NCBI RefSeq assembly: GCF_900176145.1
Contig: NZ_FWWY01000001.1
Coordinates: 2,369,595-2,433,594, forward strand
Source: Sulfobacillus thermosulfidooxidans DSM 9293
Lineage (GTDB): Bacteria > Bacillota > Sulfobacillia > Sulfobacillales > Sulfobacillaceae
Direction of reading: 5' to 3'
Length of the DNA stretch: 64,000 nucleotides
Numbering within the stretch: the first letter of the stretch is position 1; each line of letters opens with the position of its first letter. Shown in pieces: positions 41,550-51,837 of this stretch. The notes beneath the pieces were generated by a model. That model was not told the DNA's origin and did no database searches. It saw nothing but the letters and a program-made list of their open reading frames with translations. The translations under genes were made by a program, and so were the position numbers.

Positions 41550-44420
41550 ATGGCGGTAGATGCCGAGAATGTGCAAACTGCTGAAGAACTTAACGTGATC
41601 CCGCAACCGACGCCGGCATCAACGCGCAGGGTGCATACGACATGTTACATGTGTGCATGTCGATGTGGCATCGAAGTGACGGTTGAAGATGAGCGTATTC
41701 GCTTTATTTCGGGTATACCCGAATCGCCTGTGAATCACGGTGTATGGTGTGCCAAAGGTGGAGCGGGCATCATGACTCAATATTCCCCGGCCCGATTGAC
41801 CAGCCCGCTCATGCGGGCGCCGGGTAGTGAACGAGGCGAAGGGGAGCTTGTACCAGTCGACTGGGAAACAGCCTTGTCCACCGTGGAAGGATGGTTAAGG
41901 GAGATTCGGAATACGGACCCGGCCAAGCTTGCCTATTTCACGGGCCGCGACCAGATGCAAGCCTTTAATGGTTACTGGGCGAAACAATTTGGCACCCCTA
42001 ACTGGGCCGCGCATGGGGGATTTTGCTCGGTGAATATGGCAGCAGGGGGCATGTACTCGATTGGCGGGAGTTTTTGGGAGTTTGGCTGGCCAGATGTGGA
42101 GCATGCGCGTCTTTTTATACTGATTGGGGTGGCGGAAGATCATCCTTCGAATCCGCTAAAATTGGCCATTGCCAAGTTAAAAGACCGTGGAGGACGTTTT
42201 GTCGTGGTCAATCCCGTACGCAGCGGCTATGGGGCCTTAGCCGATGAATGGGTTCCCATTCATCCAGGCACTGACGGGGCGTTACTGATGGCCTTTATGC
42301 ACGTCCTTGTCCAACAAGGATTATATGACGCGGAATTTCTACGTCGTTATACCAATGCCGCCGCATTAGTGGAACAAGCCCCAGGGACCGAACGTGATGG
42401 CCGGATTTGGCAAGCTGAGAACGGCGATATGATGGTGGTGATGCCTTCAGGTCAATTTGTCCCATTTAAAGAGGCCCAAGGTCAGGGACAATTGGAAGGA
42501 ACCTACACATTTGAGGGCCGAACCTTTATGCCGGCATTTCAAATTCTTAAAGACCGGTTGCGCACATGCACCCCGAGCTGGGCAGAACAGATTACCCATG
42601 TCCCGCGTAAAACCATAGTGCGTTTAGCTTTAGAGATGGGCCAAACGGCCATGAAACACCCGGTGATTTTACCTGAACCCTGGACAGATTTTTACGGAAC
42701 ACATCATAGTCACACAGTCGGTCGACCCGTGGCTTTTCATGCGATGCGGGGATTAGCGGCGCATACCAATGGATTTCAGACTATTCGGGCATTGTTTGAT
42801 TTGATGATGATGTTAGGGACGATAGATACCCCAGGGGGCTTTCGTTACAAGAGTCCGTATCCGAAAGCATCACCGCCCCCAGTTAGCCCAGCTCCCAATC
42901 GGGAGGACTATCAGCCCAATCAGGCTGCCCCCAAACCTCTTTTGGGATATCCCACCTCGCCTGACGATTTGCTTGTTGAAGGTGATACGCCGATTCGTAT
43001 TGATGAGGCCTATTCATGGAAATATCCTTTGGCCGCGCACGGTGTGATTCAAAACGTTATCCGCAATGCGCATGATCAAAGGCCCTATGGCATCGATACT
43101 CTGATGATTTATATGGCCAACATTGCTTGGAATTCGAGCTGGAACACACTCGAAACCCGACAAATGTTAACAGCTAAAGACGAACAGGGGAACTATAAAA
43201 TTCCTCATGTCGTGGTCATTGATGCCTATGACTCGGAAACGGTAGCATTTGCCGATATTGTTTTTCCGGATACGACCTATCTCGAAAGGTGGGACGCCTC
43301 GTCTTTGCAAGACCGGCCGATTTCGGAACCGGAAGGACCCGCAGATTCCATTCGTCAACCCGTTGTTCCTCCTCCGCGTGAAGTGCGTCCTGCAGCCGAT
43401 ACCTTAATCGAATTGGCCAACCGTTTGCAGTTGCCCGGCTTCGTGGAAAATGGGAAACCACGCTACAAGACTTATAAAGACTTTATCCAGTTATGGGAAA
43501 CTCAACCCGGATCGGGTGTGGGGATTTTGGCTGGATTTCGTGGTCGCGATGGTAAATCTCAGTTGGTCGGGGAACCCAACCCGCGTCAATTGGAGGCCTA
43601 CGCCAAAAACAAAGCGTTTTGGTTCCAGCCGCTACCGGAAGGCCGGAAGTATTATCGTATGGCGAATGTGGAGTACCTCAACTGGTCCAAAGAAGTCAAA
43701 TTTAATCCGACTAGTGATCCCATCATTTTGAATTTTTACTCGGATGCGTTGCAGACCTTCCGACTGGCAGGTCAAGGGTTGTGGCCAGGAAAGAAACCCA
43801 CCGATCCAGCCTTACGGGAACGCCTCGTGACCTACTTTGATCCCTTGCCATTTTGGCATCCGCCGCTCGAGATGGTGATGGCTCCGGTTGAGGACTATCC
43901 ATTGGTGATGATTACGCAACGGCCCATGACCCACTACCACTCGTGGGGATCCCAAAATGCGTGGTTACGGCAATTGCTGCATGAAAATCCTTTGTTTGTC
44001 AATCCGCAAACAGCTGCCAAACTGGGGTTAAAAGATGGGCAATGGGTTTGGATGGAATCCCGCCAGGGACGGATGACGGCCACCTTGCGTTTTTCCGACG
44101 CGGTCGAACCCGGTACGGTATGGACGTGGAATGCGATTGCCAAGGCCCCAGGATCTTGGGGGCTCGATCCCAAGGCACCCGAAAGTCAACGCGCTATTCT
44201 TGTTAACCATATTGTTCCCGATACCTTGCCCAGTGAGTCGGGAGTCTTGTTTAACAATGATCCTATCACTGGTCAAGCCGGTTGGTATGACACCCGGGTG
44301 CGGATTTATCCATCCGAACTTCATGAGGTCTGGCCGAAAGTGGCAGCAAGAAAGCCCAAGCAGGTTGAGATGACCCAATTGACCCACTTACGTTATTCCA
44401 CCCGGAAAGGAGCCCGTTAA
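41550..44420 (+). CDS. soeA: Molybdopterin oxidoreductase catalytic subunit, probable sulfite dehydrogenase SoeA
   Basis: A 956-residue Mo-bisMGD enzyme. The N-terminal [4Fe-4S] motif is C32-x2-C35-x3-C39-x27-C67 (TCYMCACRCG ... GVWCAKG), and the likely molybdenum ligand is C159 in GGFCSVNMAAGG. No Tat or Sec signal is present, so the enzyme is cytoplasmic. This, the length and the soeBC-like partners point to SoeABC, which oxidises sulfite to sulfate and reduces quinone, rather than to periplasmic Phs/Psr/Ttr reductases, which carry Tat signals. GGAGGGGG site upstream. Confidence 0.82.
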   Translation: MAVDAENVQTAEELNVIPQPTPASTRRVHTTCYMCACRCGIEVTVEDERIRFISGIPESPVNHGVWCAKGGAGIMTQYSPARLTSPLMRAPGSERGEGELVPVDWETALSTVEGWLREIRNTDPAKLAYFTGRDQMQAFNGYWAKQFGTPNWAAHGGFCSVNMAAGGMYSIGGSFWEFGWPDVEHARLFILIGVAEDHPSNPLKLAIAKLKDRGGRFVVVNPVRSGYGALADEWVPIHPGTDGALLMAFMHVLVQQGLYDAEFLRRYTNAAALVEQAPGTERDGRIWQAENGDMMVVMPSGQFVPFKEAQGQGQLEGTYTFEGRTFMPAFQILKDRLRTCTPSWAEQITHVPRKTIVRLALEMGQTAMKHPVILPEPWTDFYGTHHSHTVGRPVAFHAMRGLAAHTNGFQTIRALFDLMMMLGTIDTPGGFRYKSPYPKASPPPVSPAPNREDYQPNQAAPKPLLGYPTSPDDLLVEGDTPIRIDEAYSWKYPLAAHGVIQNVIRNAHDQRPYGIDTLMIYMANIAWNSSWNTLETRQMLTAKDEQGNYKIPHVVVIDAYDSETVAFADIVFPDTTYLERWDASSLQDRPISEPEGPADSIRQPVVPPPREVRPAADTLIELANRLQLPGFVENGKPRYKTYKDFIQLWETQPGSGVGILAGFRGRDGKSQLVGEPNPRQLEAYAKNKAFWFQPLPEGRKYYRMANVEYLNWSKEVKFNPTSDPIILNFYSDALQTFRLAGQGLWPGKKPTDPALRERLVTYFDPLPFWHPPLEMVMAPVEDYPLVMITQRPMTHYHSWGSQNAWLRQLLHENPLFVNPQTAAKLGLKDGQWVWMESRQGRMTATLRFSDAVEPGTVWTWNAIAKAPGSWGLDPKAPESQRAILVNHIVPDTLPSESGVLFNNDPITGQAGWYDTRVRIYPSELHEVWPKVAARKPKQVEMTQLTHLRYSTRKGAR

Positions 44421-44423
44421 ACG

Positions 44424-45089
44424 ATGCAGCTTACGATTATTACCGACCTCAATAAATGTGTGGGGTGCAAAAGTTGTCAAGTATCGTGTAAAGAGCATAA
44501 TACGTCAGGAGAATTTGGGCCTGTCCCGGACCACGAACCTTACCGCGAAGTCGATGGGATGTGGTGGAATCGTGTACTGTCCGTGGAAGCGGGAGAATAT
44601 CCTATGGCTTCGGTGATGTACCTGCCTAAAGCCTGTATGCACTGCTATGATGCTCCTTGCGTCCCTGTTTGTCCCACCGGGGCATCTTATAAGCGGGCAG
44701 ATAACGGAGTGGTATTAATTGATTACGATGCTTGTATTGGTTGCCAGCTTTGCATGTGGGCTTGCCCCTATGGGGTGCGGGAGTTCGACGAGCATGAAGG
44801 CGTGGTCAAGAAATGCACGTTATGCATTGACCGTATTGAAGATGAAACCCTGCCAGCGAATGAACGGCAACCGGCCTGTGTCCAAAGTTGTCCGACACAC
44901 GCGAGAACTTTTGGAGATTTAGACGATCCCGATTCTGAAGTGTCCAAATTAGTGGCCCAACGCCAAGGTTTTACTCTATTGCCCGAACTCGGTGCACGGC
45001 CTTCCGTTCATTATCTGCCGAGACGACCCATTCCCCACCAGGTCACCAATGATGAGATCGAACGGGTACTGGAGGCGAGCGAATTATGA
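44424..45089 (+). CDS. soeB: Ferredoxin-like electron transfer subunit, probable SoeB
   Basis: A 221-residue iron-sulfur subunit of the DmsB/NrfC/PsrB type with four cysteine clusters: CVGCKSCQVSCKE (near 12-24), CMHCYDAPCVPVCP (about 71-84), CIGCQLCMWACPYG (about 104-117) and CTLCID...CVQSCP. These would hold four [4Fe-4S] centres, carrying electrons from the molybdenum subunit to the membrane anchor. AAAGGAG site; three bases after soeA and overlapping soeC (ATGA). Confidence 0.9.
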   Translation: MQLTIITDLNKCVGCKSCQVSCKEHNTSGEFGPVPDHEPYREVDGMWWNRVLSVEAGEYPMASVMYLPKACMHCYDAPCVPVCPTGASYKRADNGVVLIDYDACIGCQLCMWACPYGVREFDEHEGVVKKCTLCIDRIEDETLPANERQPACVQSCPTHARTFGDLDDPDSEVSKLVAQRQGFTLLPELGARPSVHYLPRRPIPHQVTNDEIERVLEASEL

Positions 45090-46030
45090 GACCAACCTGG
45101 CCGCTTTTAGCTTTAACGTTACTGCAGGGATTATCGGTGGGCCTTATGAGTATAGCTGCCATACTTCTGTTTACCCAGCCTCATGATCCTAAGATGATTT
45201 TTATTCTTCAAGGGACAGCCTTCATTACGGGCGGTATTGGTGGGCTATCTTCGATTTTCCACATGCACCGGCTTCAGGGAGCTAAATACGTCTTGCGCCG
45301 GCTTAAAACCTCATGGCTCAGCCGGGAAGCCCTCAGTACGGGATTGTACATGATGGTGGTGGCCTTAACCGTTTTGGTACATTTGGTCGCTTTGCCGCTT
45401 TCAGGATTGTGGCAGACACTGAGCGTTATCGCCGCGGTTTTTGGCGTCGCGGCCGTCTATATCACGGCGATGCTCTATGCGACGATCCGGGCGATGCGAA
45501 GCTGGCACTCTCCACTGACGGTGCTGATGTTCTTTGGCGCAGCGGCCTTAAGTGGAACCTTGTGGGCATGGGGCATCAGTGGAATGCTTCATGAGAATAT
45601 CCCGGGATTGCCCATGGCGCTTATGGTGGTACTGGTGATTACGGCTGTGTTAAAAGCACTGCAAATTCGCAATTTCCGCGAAGCAGAGCATATGGTGATG
45701 TCTAGCACGGGCACAGGTCTATCTCAAAAGCCCTACCGGGTGATGGACACGGGTACCACTAAACCCCCTTATCGCCATCAGACTCAAATTTGGCCAGCCT
45801 TGACGCCTGCACAGCGTGCATGGGGCTATGGGCTTATGGGTCTTTTATTGTGGGGTATTCCGGCGATCTTGTTAGTGGCCGTTCCGGGATTTGACCTAGC
45901 GGTGGTGGCCTTGGTCAGCGGGAGCTTGGGATTAATGGTTGAACGCTGGATGTTTTTTGGAGATGCCACACATAGTTCTCGAGTTTGGTTTGCCGACGAG
46001 CCGAAAAGACCTTCCCAAGTGGCTCGTTAA
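45086..46030 (+). CDS. soeC: DmsC/NrfD-type membrane anchor, probable SoeC
   Basis: A 314-residue polytopic protein with about eight spans. The family block FHMHRLQGAKYVLRRLKTSW followed by LSREAL (about 53-78) is the DmsC-type signature. It would bind quinone and anchor the soluble subunits at the cytoplasmic face. The start overlaps the soeB stop (ATGA), so the three genes are translationally coupled. Confidence 0.87.
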   Translation: MRPTWPLLALTLLQGLSVGLMSIAAILLFTQPHDPKMIFILQGTAFITGGIGGLSSIFHMHRLQGAKYVLRRLKTSWLSREALSTGLYMMVVALTVLVHLVALPLSGLWQTLSVIAAVFGVAAVYITAMLYATIRAMRSWHSPLTVLMFFGAAALSGTLWAWGISGMLHENIPGLPMALMVVLVITAVLKALQIRNFREAEHMVMSSTGTGLSQKPYRVMDTGTTKPPYRHQTQIWPALTPAQRAWGYGLMGLLLWGIPAILLVAVPGFDLAVVALVSGSLGLMVERWMFFGDATHSSRVWFADEPKRPSQVAR

Positions 46031-46067
46031 CGGATAGGATTAAATACAACCTCGGAGGTGTAGCCGC

Positions 46068-47558
46068 GTGGCTAAGGCAACAGGTATTCGCAGTATTTGG
46101 CATTCCATGCCTCTGACACGATTTACCACACGCGAGAACTATATTTGGTTAGTCGTGTCAACTGTCTGTATTGGCGCTTTTATGGCCGCGTTGGATGCGA
46201 GCATTGTCAATGTGGCTTTACCCGACATGAGCACCTATTTTAACGCCAGTGCCTCCTTAGTGAGCTGGGTACTCATTGCCTATTTATTAACGTTGACCAC
46301 CTTGTTAACTTTATTTGGGCGTTTAGCGGATATGCTAGGACGCCGACCCCTTTACACCTTTGGATTTTTAGTGTTTATTGTCGGATCTGCAGCATGTGGT
46401 GCGGCTGTTAATTTACCTATGCTCATTGTATCCCGGGTCTTTCAAGCGGCTGGCGCCGCCATGCTTCAGGCGAATTCGGTGGCCATTATTACAGCGACGG
46501 TACCTCCCTCTGTTCGAGGGCGGGCCATTGGATTTCAAGGTTCGGCGCAGGCGATTGGTTTGTCTTTAGGCCCAGCTATTGGTGGCGGGTTGATTGCCTT
46601 ATTTGGTTGGCGGGCAATATTTTATGTGAACGTACCCGTTGGTCTAATTGGCACGGCCATGGCTGCGATGATTTTACCAAAAGACAAATTAAGCGGGAAA
46701 AAGACCACGTTTGATTGGTGGGGCACTTTGTTTATGACCCCGTTTTTAGTGTTGGTCATGATGGCATTGACCGAAGGCATGTCGTGGGGATGGGGATCGC
46801 CACGAATTCTCGGAATGTTTGCTGGAGCCTTGTTCTTTTTGCTCGCCTTTATTTGGCGGGAATTAAAATTCCGCGCACCTTTAGTCGATATGCGTCTGTT
46901 TAAAATCCCGGTATTTAGCATCGGGAATTTTACCGGACTGCTGTCATATCTGGCCATGTTCGGGGTTCTCTTTTTAATGCCTTTCTATTTTGAGCGGGTA
47001 CTAAACTTTGACTCGGCCGTATCAGGGCTTATTTTAACGGCGGTCCCCCTTGGAATGACAGTCGCTGCGCCTAAAGCGGGGGCATTAGCCGATCGCTATG
47101 GACCGCGGCTTCTGACGACCGGAGGCATGGCACTTACGGGCTTAGCTATTGTGGGATTAGCTTGGACCGTAGCCATCCATGCCAGTTTAGTGCCTATGAT
47201 TATTGAATTGATTTTAGTCGGAGCAGGCCTTGGGATCTTCACGCCGCCAAACAATTCATCGGTCATGGGGAGTTTACCTAGTTCACGTTTAGGCGTAGGC
47301 GGCGGTATTTTAAACATGGCCCGTTCCTTAGGAATGGCGATGGGCACTGCGATTTCGGGCACCATTATGGCCACCTTCCTGGCCTTAAATGGCGGGGTTG
47401 AGCGGGCTGGGGGACCTAAAGGACCATGGATTCCCGCAACCCGGTATGCTCTTTATGTCCTCGTGGCGCTCTCTTTGCTAGCTTCCTTACTCTCTGTGTT
47501 TCGGGTAGCCGCCGGAGAAAAATCGACAACCGTGGAGAAAATGCCGCTGGAATGGTAG
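46068..47558 (+). CDS. DHA2-family MFS exporter (EmrB/QacA type)
   Basis: A 496-residue transporter with 14 predicted spans. N-terminal signature ALDASIVNVALPDMS (about 41-55), loop motif GRLADMLGRRPLY and motif C-like FQGSAQAIGLSLGPAIGG. GTG start after GGAGGTG. It follows soeC by 37 bases, so it may belong to the same transcript. A link to sulfur anion export is possible, but DHA2 proteins mostly export drugs. Confidence 0.87.
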   Translation: MAKATGIRSIWHSMPLTRFTTRENYIWLVVSTVCIGAFMAALDASIVNVALPDMSTYFNASASLVSWVLIAYLLTLTTLLTLFGRLADMLGRRPLYTFGFLVFIVGSAACGAAVNLPMLIVSRVFQAAGAAMLQANSVAIITATVPPSVRGRAIGFQGSAQAIGLSLGPAIGGGLIALFGWRAIFYVNVPVGLIGTAMAAMILPKDKLSGKKTTFDWWGTLFMTPFLVLVMMALTEGMSWGWGSPRILGMFAGALFFLLAFIWRELKFRAPLVDMRLFKIPVFSIGNFTGLLSYLAMFGVLFLMPFYFERVLNFDSAVSGLILTAVPLGMTVAAPKAGALADRYGPRLLTTGGMALTGLAIVGLAWTVAIHASLVPMIIELILVGAGLGIFTPPNNSSVMGSLPSSRLGVGGGILNMARSLGMAMGTAISGTIMATFLALNGGVERAGGPKGPWIPATRYALYVLVALSLLASLLSVFRVAAGEKSTTVEKMPLEW

Positions 47559-47630
47559 TCACATCAACCATCCCAGATCTAAAGGCTCCAATCTCTGCTG
47601 CGCATTCAGGATGGAGAATGCTTATCTTTG

Positions 47631-47672
47631 GGCGGTGCTTCTGCTAGTGAAGAGGCACCGCCAATATTTTTT
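47631..47672 (+). terminator. Terminator of the soe-MFS operon
   Basis: GGCGGTGCTTC and GAAGAGGCACCGCC form a hairpin with a TGCTAGT loop, followed by AATATTTTTT. It begins about 70 bases after the DHA2 gene stop. Confidence 0.8.
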
Positions 47673-47761
47673 ACCGAGGAGAAGAAAAGCGACTGACACA
47701 TGAGTGGTGTGTCATGCACGAGGACTTCTCGAATGCGGTTCGAGGAAAGAGCCACATGGAA

Positions 47762-49006
47762 TTATGACAAAGGCTGTTTAAGAGCCCAGGCTTCAATATC
47801 GTGTGTTGTCATGGTGCGAACGCCATGACAAGTGAGAGGCGCTAGAGCTGTGATGAGAAACAGGAAACCCGCGGTTCTTTCCACAGTATAAAGACCGAAC
47901 GTGTGGGCAATGGGCACGGAGATGATTTCGGCCAAAGGGATGAAAACAAATGCGCCCATATCATCAAAGGCCATAATCCGGGAAATTTTGTCACGGGGAA
48001 CTCCTTGTTGCAATGCGCTGTCCCATAGGGTCGTGGATATCCCAAGTCCTAAGCCCGCTACCATAGCCGCTGTAAGAAGAGACGGCACGCTCTGTTCCAG
48101 CCCTAAAATAATCATGGGCACGCCACCCACAGCCGCGGTCAACATGGTGGTACGTAAAGGATGCGAAAACCGGAGCCGAGTGAGAACAAGACCGGCAATA
48201 AGAATGCCAGCGGCTTTAAAGCTGAGTATCAGTCCCCATCCTGTCGATCTGAAGCTTTGCTGGGCAATAATGGGACCAAGAACTTGCCAAGCCCCCATTT
48301 GTAAGGCATTGAGAAAGGCCCAGGCGAGGGTAATAGGCCAAATCCACTGGCTCTCGCGAAAATATACCCATCCTTGTCGCATCTCGTGGACAATGGACGG
48401 GGCTGTGCTCTTCCAAGCACGAGGAATGTGAATGCGGATGATCAAGAGGCTAGCGACAAAAGAGCTGAATGCATTGACAGCAATGGCCCAGCCCCCGCCC
48501 CAAGTGGCGACGAGAAATCCCGCTGCTGCGGGCCCGACAATACGAGCGAAACCGCGCGCGGCGCTCAAAAGAGCATTAGCATGTTGAAGATGTGCGGTAT
48601 CAACCATTTCGGGGACAATGCCGCGCAGTGCGGGTTCCGAAAATGCTGTCAAAATCCCCTGGATGATCGCCCAGGGGAGAATCCATGTGGAATTTGTCCC
48701 TGTGAGCACAATAATGGCAATACAGAGTTGAGATAATCCGAATCCCAGAGTTGTCCACAAGAGGATCCTGTCTCGCCGGTAACGGTCGGCGAGATGTCCT
48801 CCAATGAGGAGCATGATGATATGGGCAAGAAGCTCACCGGCCAAGATATCTCCTAACAGGCGTTGCCCATGAGGAGCCTGAAGTACAGCAAACGCTAGAG
48901 CAACGGGAGTCATGGCATTACCGAACAGTAAAATGCTCCGTGCGAAAAAGAACCGGCGAAACGGTGAATAACGGAGGGATCCGCGGGTTATGAAAGATTT
49001 TATCAT
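47762..49006 (-). CDS. MFS exporter, EntS-like (MFS_3 family)
   Basis: A 414-residue, 12-span transporter. Characteristic segments are RFFFARSILLFGNAMTPVAL at the N-terminus, GGHLADRYRRDRILLWTT and SEPALRGIVPEMVDTAHLQH ANALLSAARGFARIVGPAAAG, matching the EntS/MFS_3 efflux branch. The ATG is six bases after AAAGG. It is convergent with the soe operon and isolated upstream. Confidence 0.85.
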   Translation of the reverse strand: MIKSFITRGSLRYSPFRRFFFARSILLFGNAMTPVALAFAVLQAPHGQRLLGDILAGELLAHIIMLLIGGHLADRYRRDRILLWTTLGFGLSQLCIAIIVLTGTNSTWILPWAIIQGILTAFSEPALRGIVPEMVDTAHLQHANALLSAARGFARIVGPAAAGFLVATWGGGWAIAVNAFSSFVASLLIIRIHIPRAWKSTAPSIVHEMRQGWVYFRESQWIWPITLAWAFLNALQMGAWQVLGPIIAQQSFRSTGWGLILSFKAAGILIAGLVLTRLRFSHPLRTTMLTAAVGGVPMIILGLEQSVPSLLTAAMVAGLGLGISTTLWDSALQQGVPRDKISRIMAFDDMGAFVFIPLAEIISVPIAHTFGLYTVERTAGFLFLITALAPLTCHGVRTMTTHDIEAWALKQPLS

Positions 49007-49977
49007 CCATAGCCTTTCCTTTCCTAAGAATCCTAAGAAATAAAGCGGAAACCATACCCCGGGGTTGGCTTATCATAGAAAAAAATTCGTGGAATGTGTA
49101 GACTGATAATTTTTCAGGATTTATACTCATAATATGGATCCGTGGTGAAGCCATGATGTATTTCTTGATCCCTTTTTGCTGTTTGATTGGAAAGTTTTCT
49201 GCCCAGGTTGAGATCATGATGAACTTCCTTAGTTAACCTGGTTGCGAACAGGGTGGTGTGACTAATGGGAGTCACTCATGAGACTATCATCCCGTAAAAG
49301 GGAGAAAAAGGGCTTAAACGCGACCGTATTGGAAGGAATGCCTTTTTATTCTCGTCATGGCGACAGCCATTCGCACTCCTTATAAAACCCACTCGATTAT
49401 TCCACAAACCTATCGCCGTATGAACACAAAGACGCTCTAACTTTTGCTTCTTGCGGTTTATGGCTATTGGAGTATACCCGTCTTCGCCTGCTCGATTGCT
49501 GGTTTGATTTTGCAGAAGGGTTGGGGCGGTTGCATTCTGCTGCGTCGCACTGGCCCCTGGGTAAGCGATTTAAATTGGAGCGTTGTGCCTCTTGACGAAT
49601 TCCAACACAAAGCGCCGACATTGCACGATCCTAGGCCACAAGGGGAAGGATCAAGGCACCCAGGCGCAGCCCGATCGAGGTTTTTTGTCGGTCGTGAAGA
49701 CCTGCGTCCGGAGAACCACGTCGCATGTGATCTCCAAAAACGTCTACAGGGCCTTCTTTCCGCGATAAAATCTTACGACTATCGAATATGTTGGAGTGGT
49801 CCCTGCAAGAGGGAAGGTATTTCAAATTACTTTGGCTCAGAAAAAATACCGAGCAGCTCTTGGCGAAACTACTCGGCTTTTTAATTAGTTTAATTGAGAT
49901 TCTAATCCAGTTGCTGAGTCGGAATGTCAACTTGGAATACCAATGTTAATCAATTTGGACGACATCCTATAAAGTCC
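49007..49977. other. Gene-poor region with degenerate coding remnants
   Basis: No gene is supported. A plus-strand frame near 49750-49940 reads MLEWSLQEGRYFKLLWLRKN followed by hydrophobic, protein-like sequence, but it has no start context and the upstream frames are broken. It may be a decayed mobile-element or host gene. The left 250 bases include the promoter of the EntS-like gene. Confidence 0.4.
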
Positions 49978-50202
49978 TCAGAGCGCATGGTCCCAGGCAA
50001 TCGTCATGGTGCGTGACGCGACGCTAGGATATAATCCACCGACCCAGTCTAAAAATGCGTTGCTCGTGTCATTGTCTCGATGCTCATGATGGTGGCCATT
50101 AAGGTCGGCCCCCAGATCGGCAATTTGAATGCCTTCTTCGACGTGGGCCATGAAAAAGAAGGCGGTTGCGACGAGTGAGGTCAATGAACGTTCTTGGATC
50201 AA
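49978..50202 (-). CDS. Possible small ORF after the acetyl-CoA synthetase-like gene
   Basis: A 74-codon frame from a TTG start, 17 bases after the preceding gene's stop. It has a His/Asp-rich centre (LNGHHHEHRDNDTSN) and no ribosome site or family. Could be spurious. Confidence 0.25.
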   Translation of the reverse strand: MIQERSLTSLVATAFFFMAHVEEGIQIADLGADLNGHHHEHRDNDTSNAFLDWVGGLYPSVASRTMTIAWDHAL

Positions 50203-50219
50203 CCGAAAGAGATAATGGT

Positions 50220-51809
50220 TTATTTAGCGTGATCGTGATGCCACAGGTCTGTTAATGCCGTAATGGCGTTGGGATCTTCGATGGTCGAGACGTCTCCCGG
50301 ATTCTCCTGGCGAACTACAGCACGCAATACTCGACGCATAATTTTTCCGCTACGCGTCTTTGGCAAGATCTTGACGAATTCGATGGTGCCGATTACGGCG
50401 ACCGCTCCCAGTTCGCGGCGCACCGTGTGGCGGATTTCATCGGCCAGTTGCGGCGAGGATTCACACCCCGGACGCAAGACGACGAACGCAGCGATCACAT
50501 CCCCTCGCAAGGGGTCAGGGACTCCTGTAACACCCACTTCTGCCACTGCAGGATGTCGCAAAATGGCCGTTTCCACTTCACTCGTGCCAATGCGATGTCC
50601 CGCAATCTTCAAGATTTCGTCCGCTCGGCCACTCACCCACACATAGCCGTCCTCGTCGATGGTGGCGGCATCTCCTGTCACGTAAACGCCAGGCATTTGC
50701 TCCCAGTATGAGGTGCGGTAGCGTTCGGAATCGTTCCATAATTCTTGAGTGAGTCCGGGAAATGGATGAGTGATGACCAGACTGCCGGGCTCGTTGGGGC
50801 CCGCTATGGTACCGTCGGGCTGTCTTATGTCAACGCCGTAACCTGGGAGGGGAATTCCCGCAGAGCCTGGTTTAATCGGCAATAGACCCAATGGATAGGG
50901 ATTGCCGATGACGGGTCCTCCCGTTTCAGTTTGCCACCAGTGGTCAATGACGGGAACCCGGTTGTCAAAAACGTCATGTTGAAGCCATTCCCAAGCCGGC
51001 GCGTTCAGTGGTTCCCCGGCGGAGAATACACGGGTCACACTTGACACATCGTGTTTGCGTGCGACATCGGTTCCGTATTGCATTAACAAGCGAACGGCCG
51101 TGGGCGCAGTCAAAATCGCACTGACTTGATGTTCGGCAATAATACGGTAAAAGTGTTCAGGGGAGGGGAAATCCAGTGCACCTTCATAGCTGATAGTGGT
51201 CGCACCGACGAGAAGGGGTGCGTAAACAATAAAACTATGTCCAACAATCCATCCGATATCTGAGGTCGACCACCACACATCGTGATGGGACAAGCCATAT
51301 AAAATCGCGGAGGCGTGAAGAATACCGACTTGATAAGGACCATGCATGTGGACGACTAATTTTGGGCGTGCGGTGGTTCCTGAGGTTGCGAGAATAAAAG
51401 CCGGCGTGTTCGATTCCAGCGGAATCGCTTCCGACGTGTGGCCTGGGGCGGCTTGTAGCAGATCGTTCCACAGAACTGTACGTGCTGGTACGGCGGGGAG
51501 CGCCTTGTCCGTCCTTCGCTGCCAGATGAGAGTGTGGATAGGCGAATGGGGAGTGTTTAAGGCTTCGGCGACTATGGAATAGAGGGGAATAACTTTTCCG
51601 CGGCGATAGGAGACATCACTGGCGATTAATACGGTGGCTTGAGCTAACTGAATTCGCTGGGCTAAGGCCGCAGCTCCGAATCCAGCAAAGACGACTATGT
51701 GAATGGCGCCAATTCGGGAAAGAGCGAGCATGGAAAAAATGGCTTCGGGTCCGGTGGGTAAACCTTTTCGAAGTGAACGCACAATGTGGCGGGACATGCG
51801 TGAAGCCAA
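50220..51809 (-). pseudogene. Acetyl-CoA synthetase-like adenylate-forming enzyme, 5'-truncated
   Basis: About 520 residues match acetyl/propionyl-CoA synthetases: LPTGPEAIFSMLALSRIGAI, the P-loop ATSGTTARPKLVVHMHG, WWSTSDIGWIVGHS, WWQTETGG and the catalytic lysine in PKTRSGKIMRR. Family members are about 630-650 residues. Here similarity begins abruptly near 51770, and the roughly 110 N-terminal residues are missing. The only upstream start is a poor TTG at 51809, 28 bases from the DUF2268 stop. A deletion fused the two loci, so the product is probably inactive. Confidence 0.8.
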
Positions 51810-51837
51810 TACCGTATTGACGAAGCTTTTAGATGCC

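Noticed and set aside
41550-44420. Thiosulfate, polysulfide or tetrathionate reductase catalytic subunit
   Set aside because: These carry Tat signals; none is present here, and the gene set fits SoeABC better.
49444-49884. 146-codon plus-strand frame in the decayed region
   Set aside because: No start context, mixed composition, and a different frame looks more protein-like at its 3' end.
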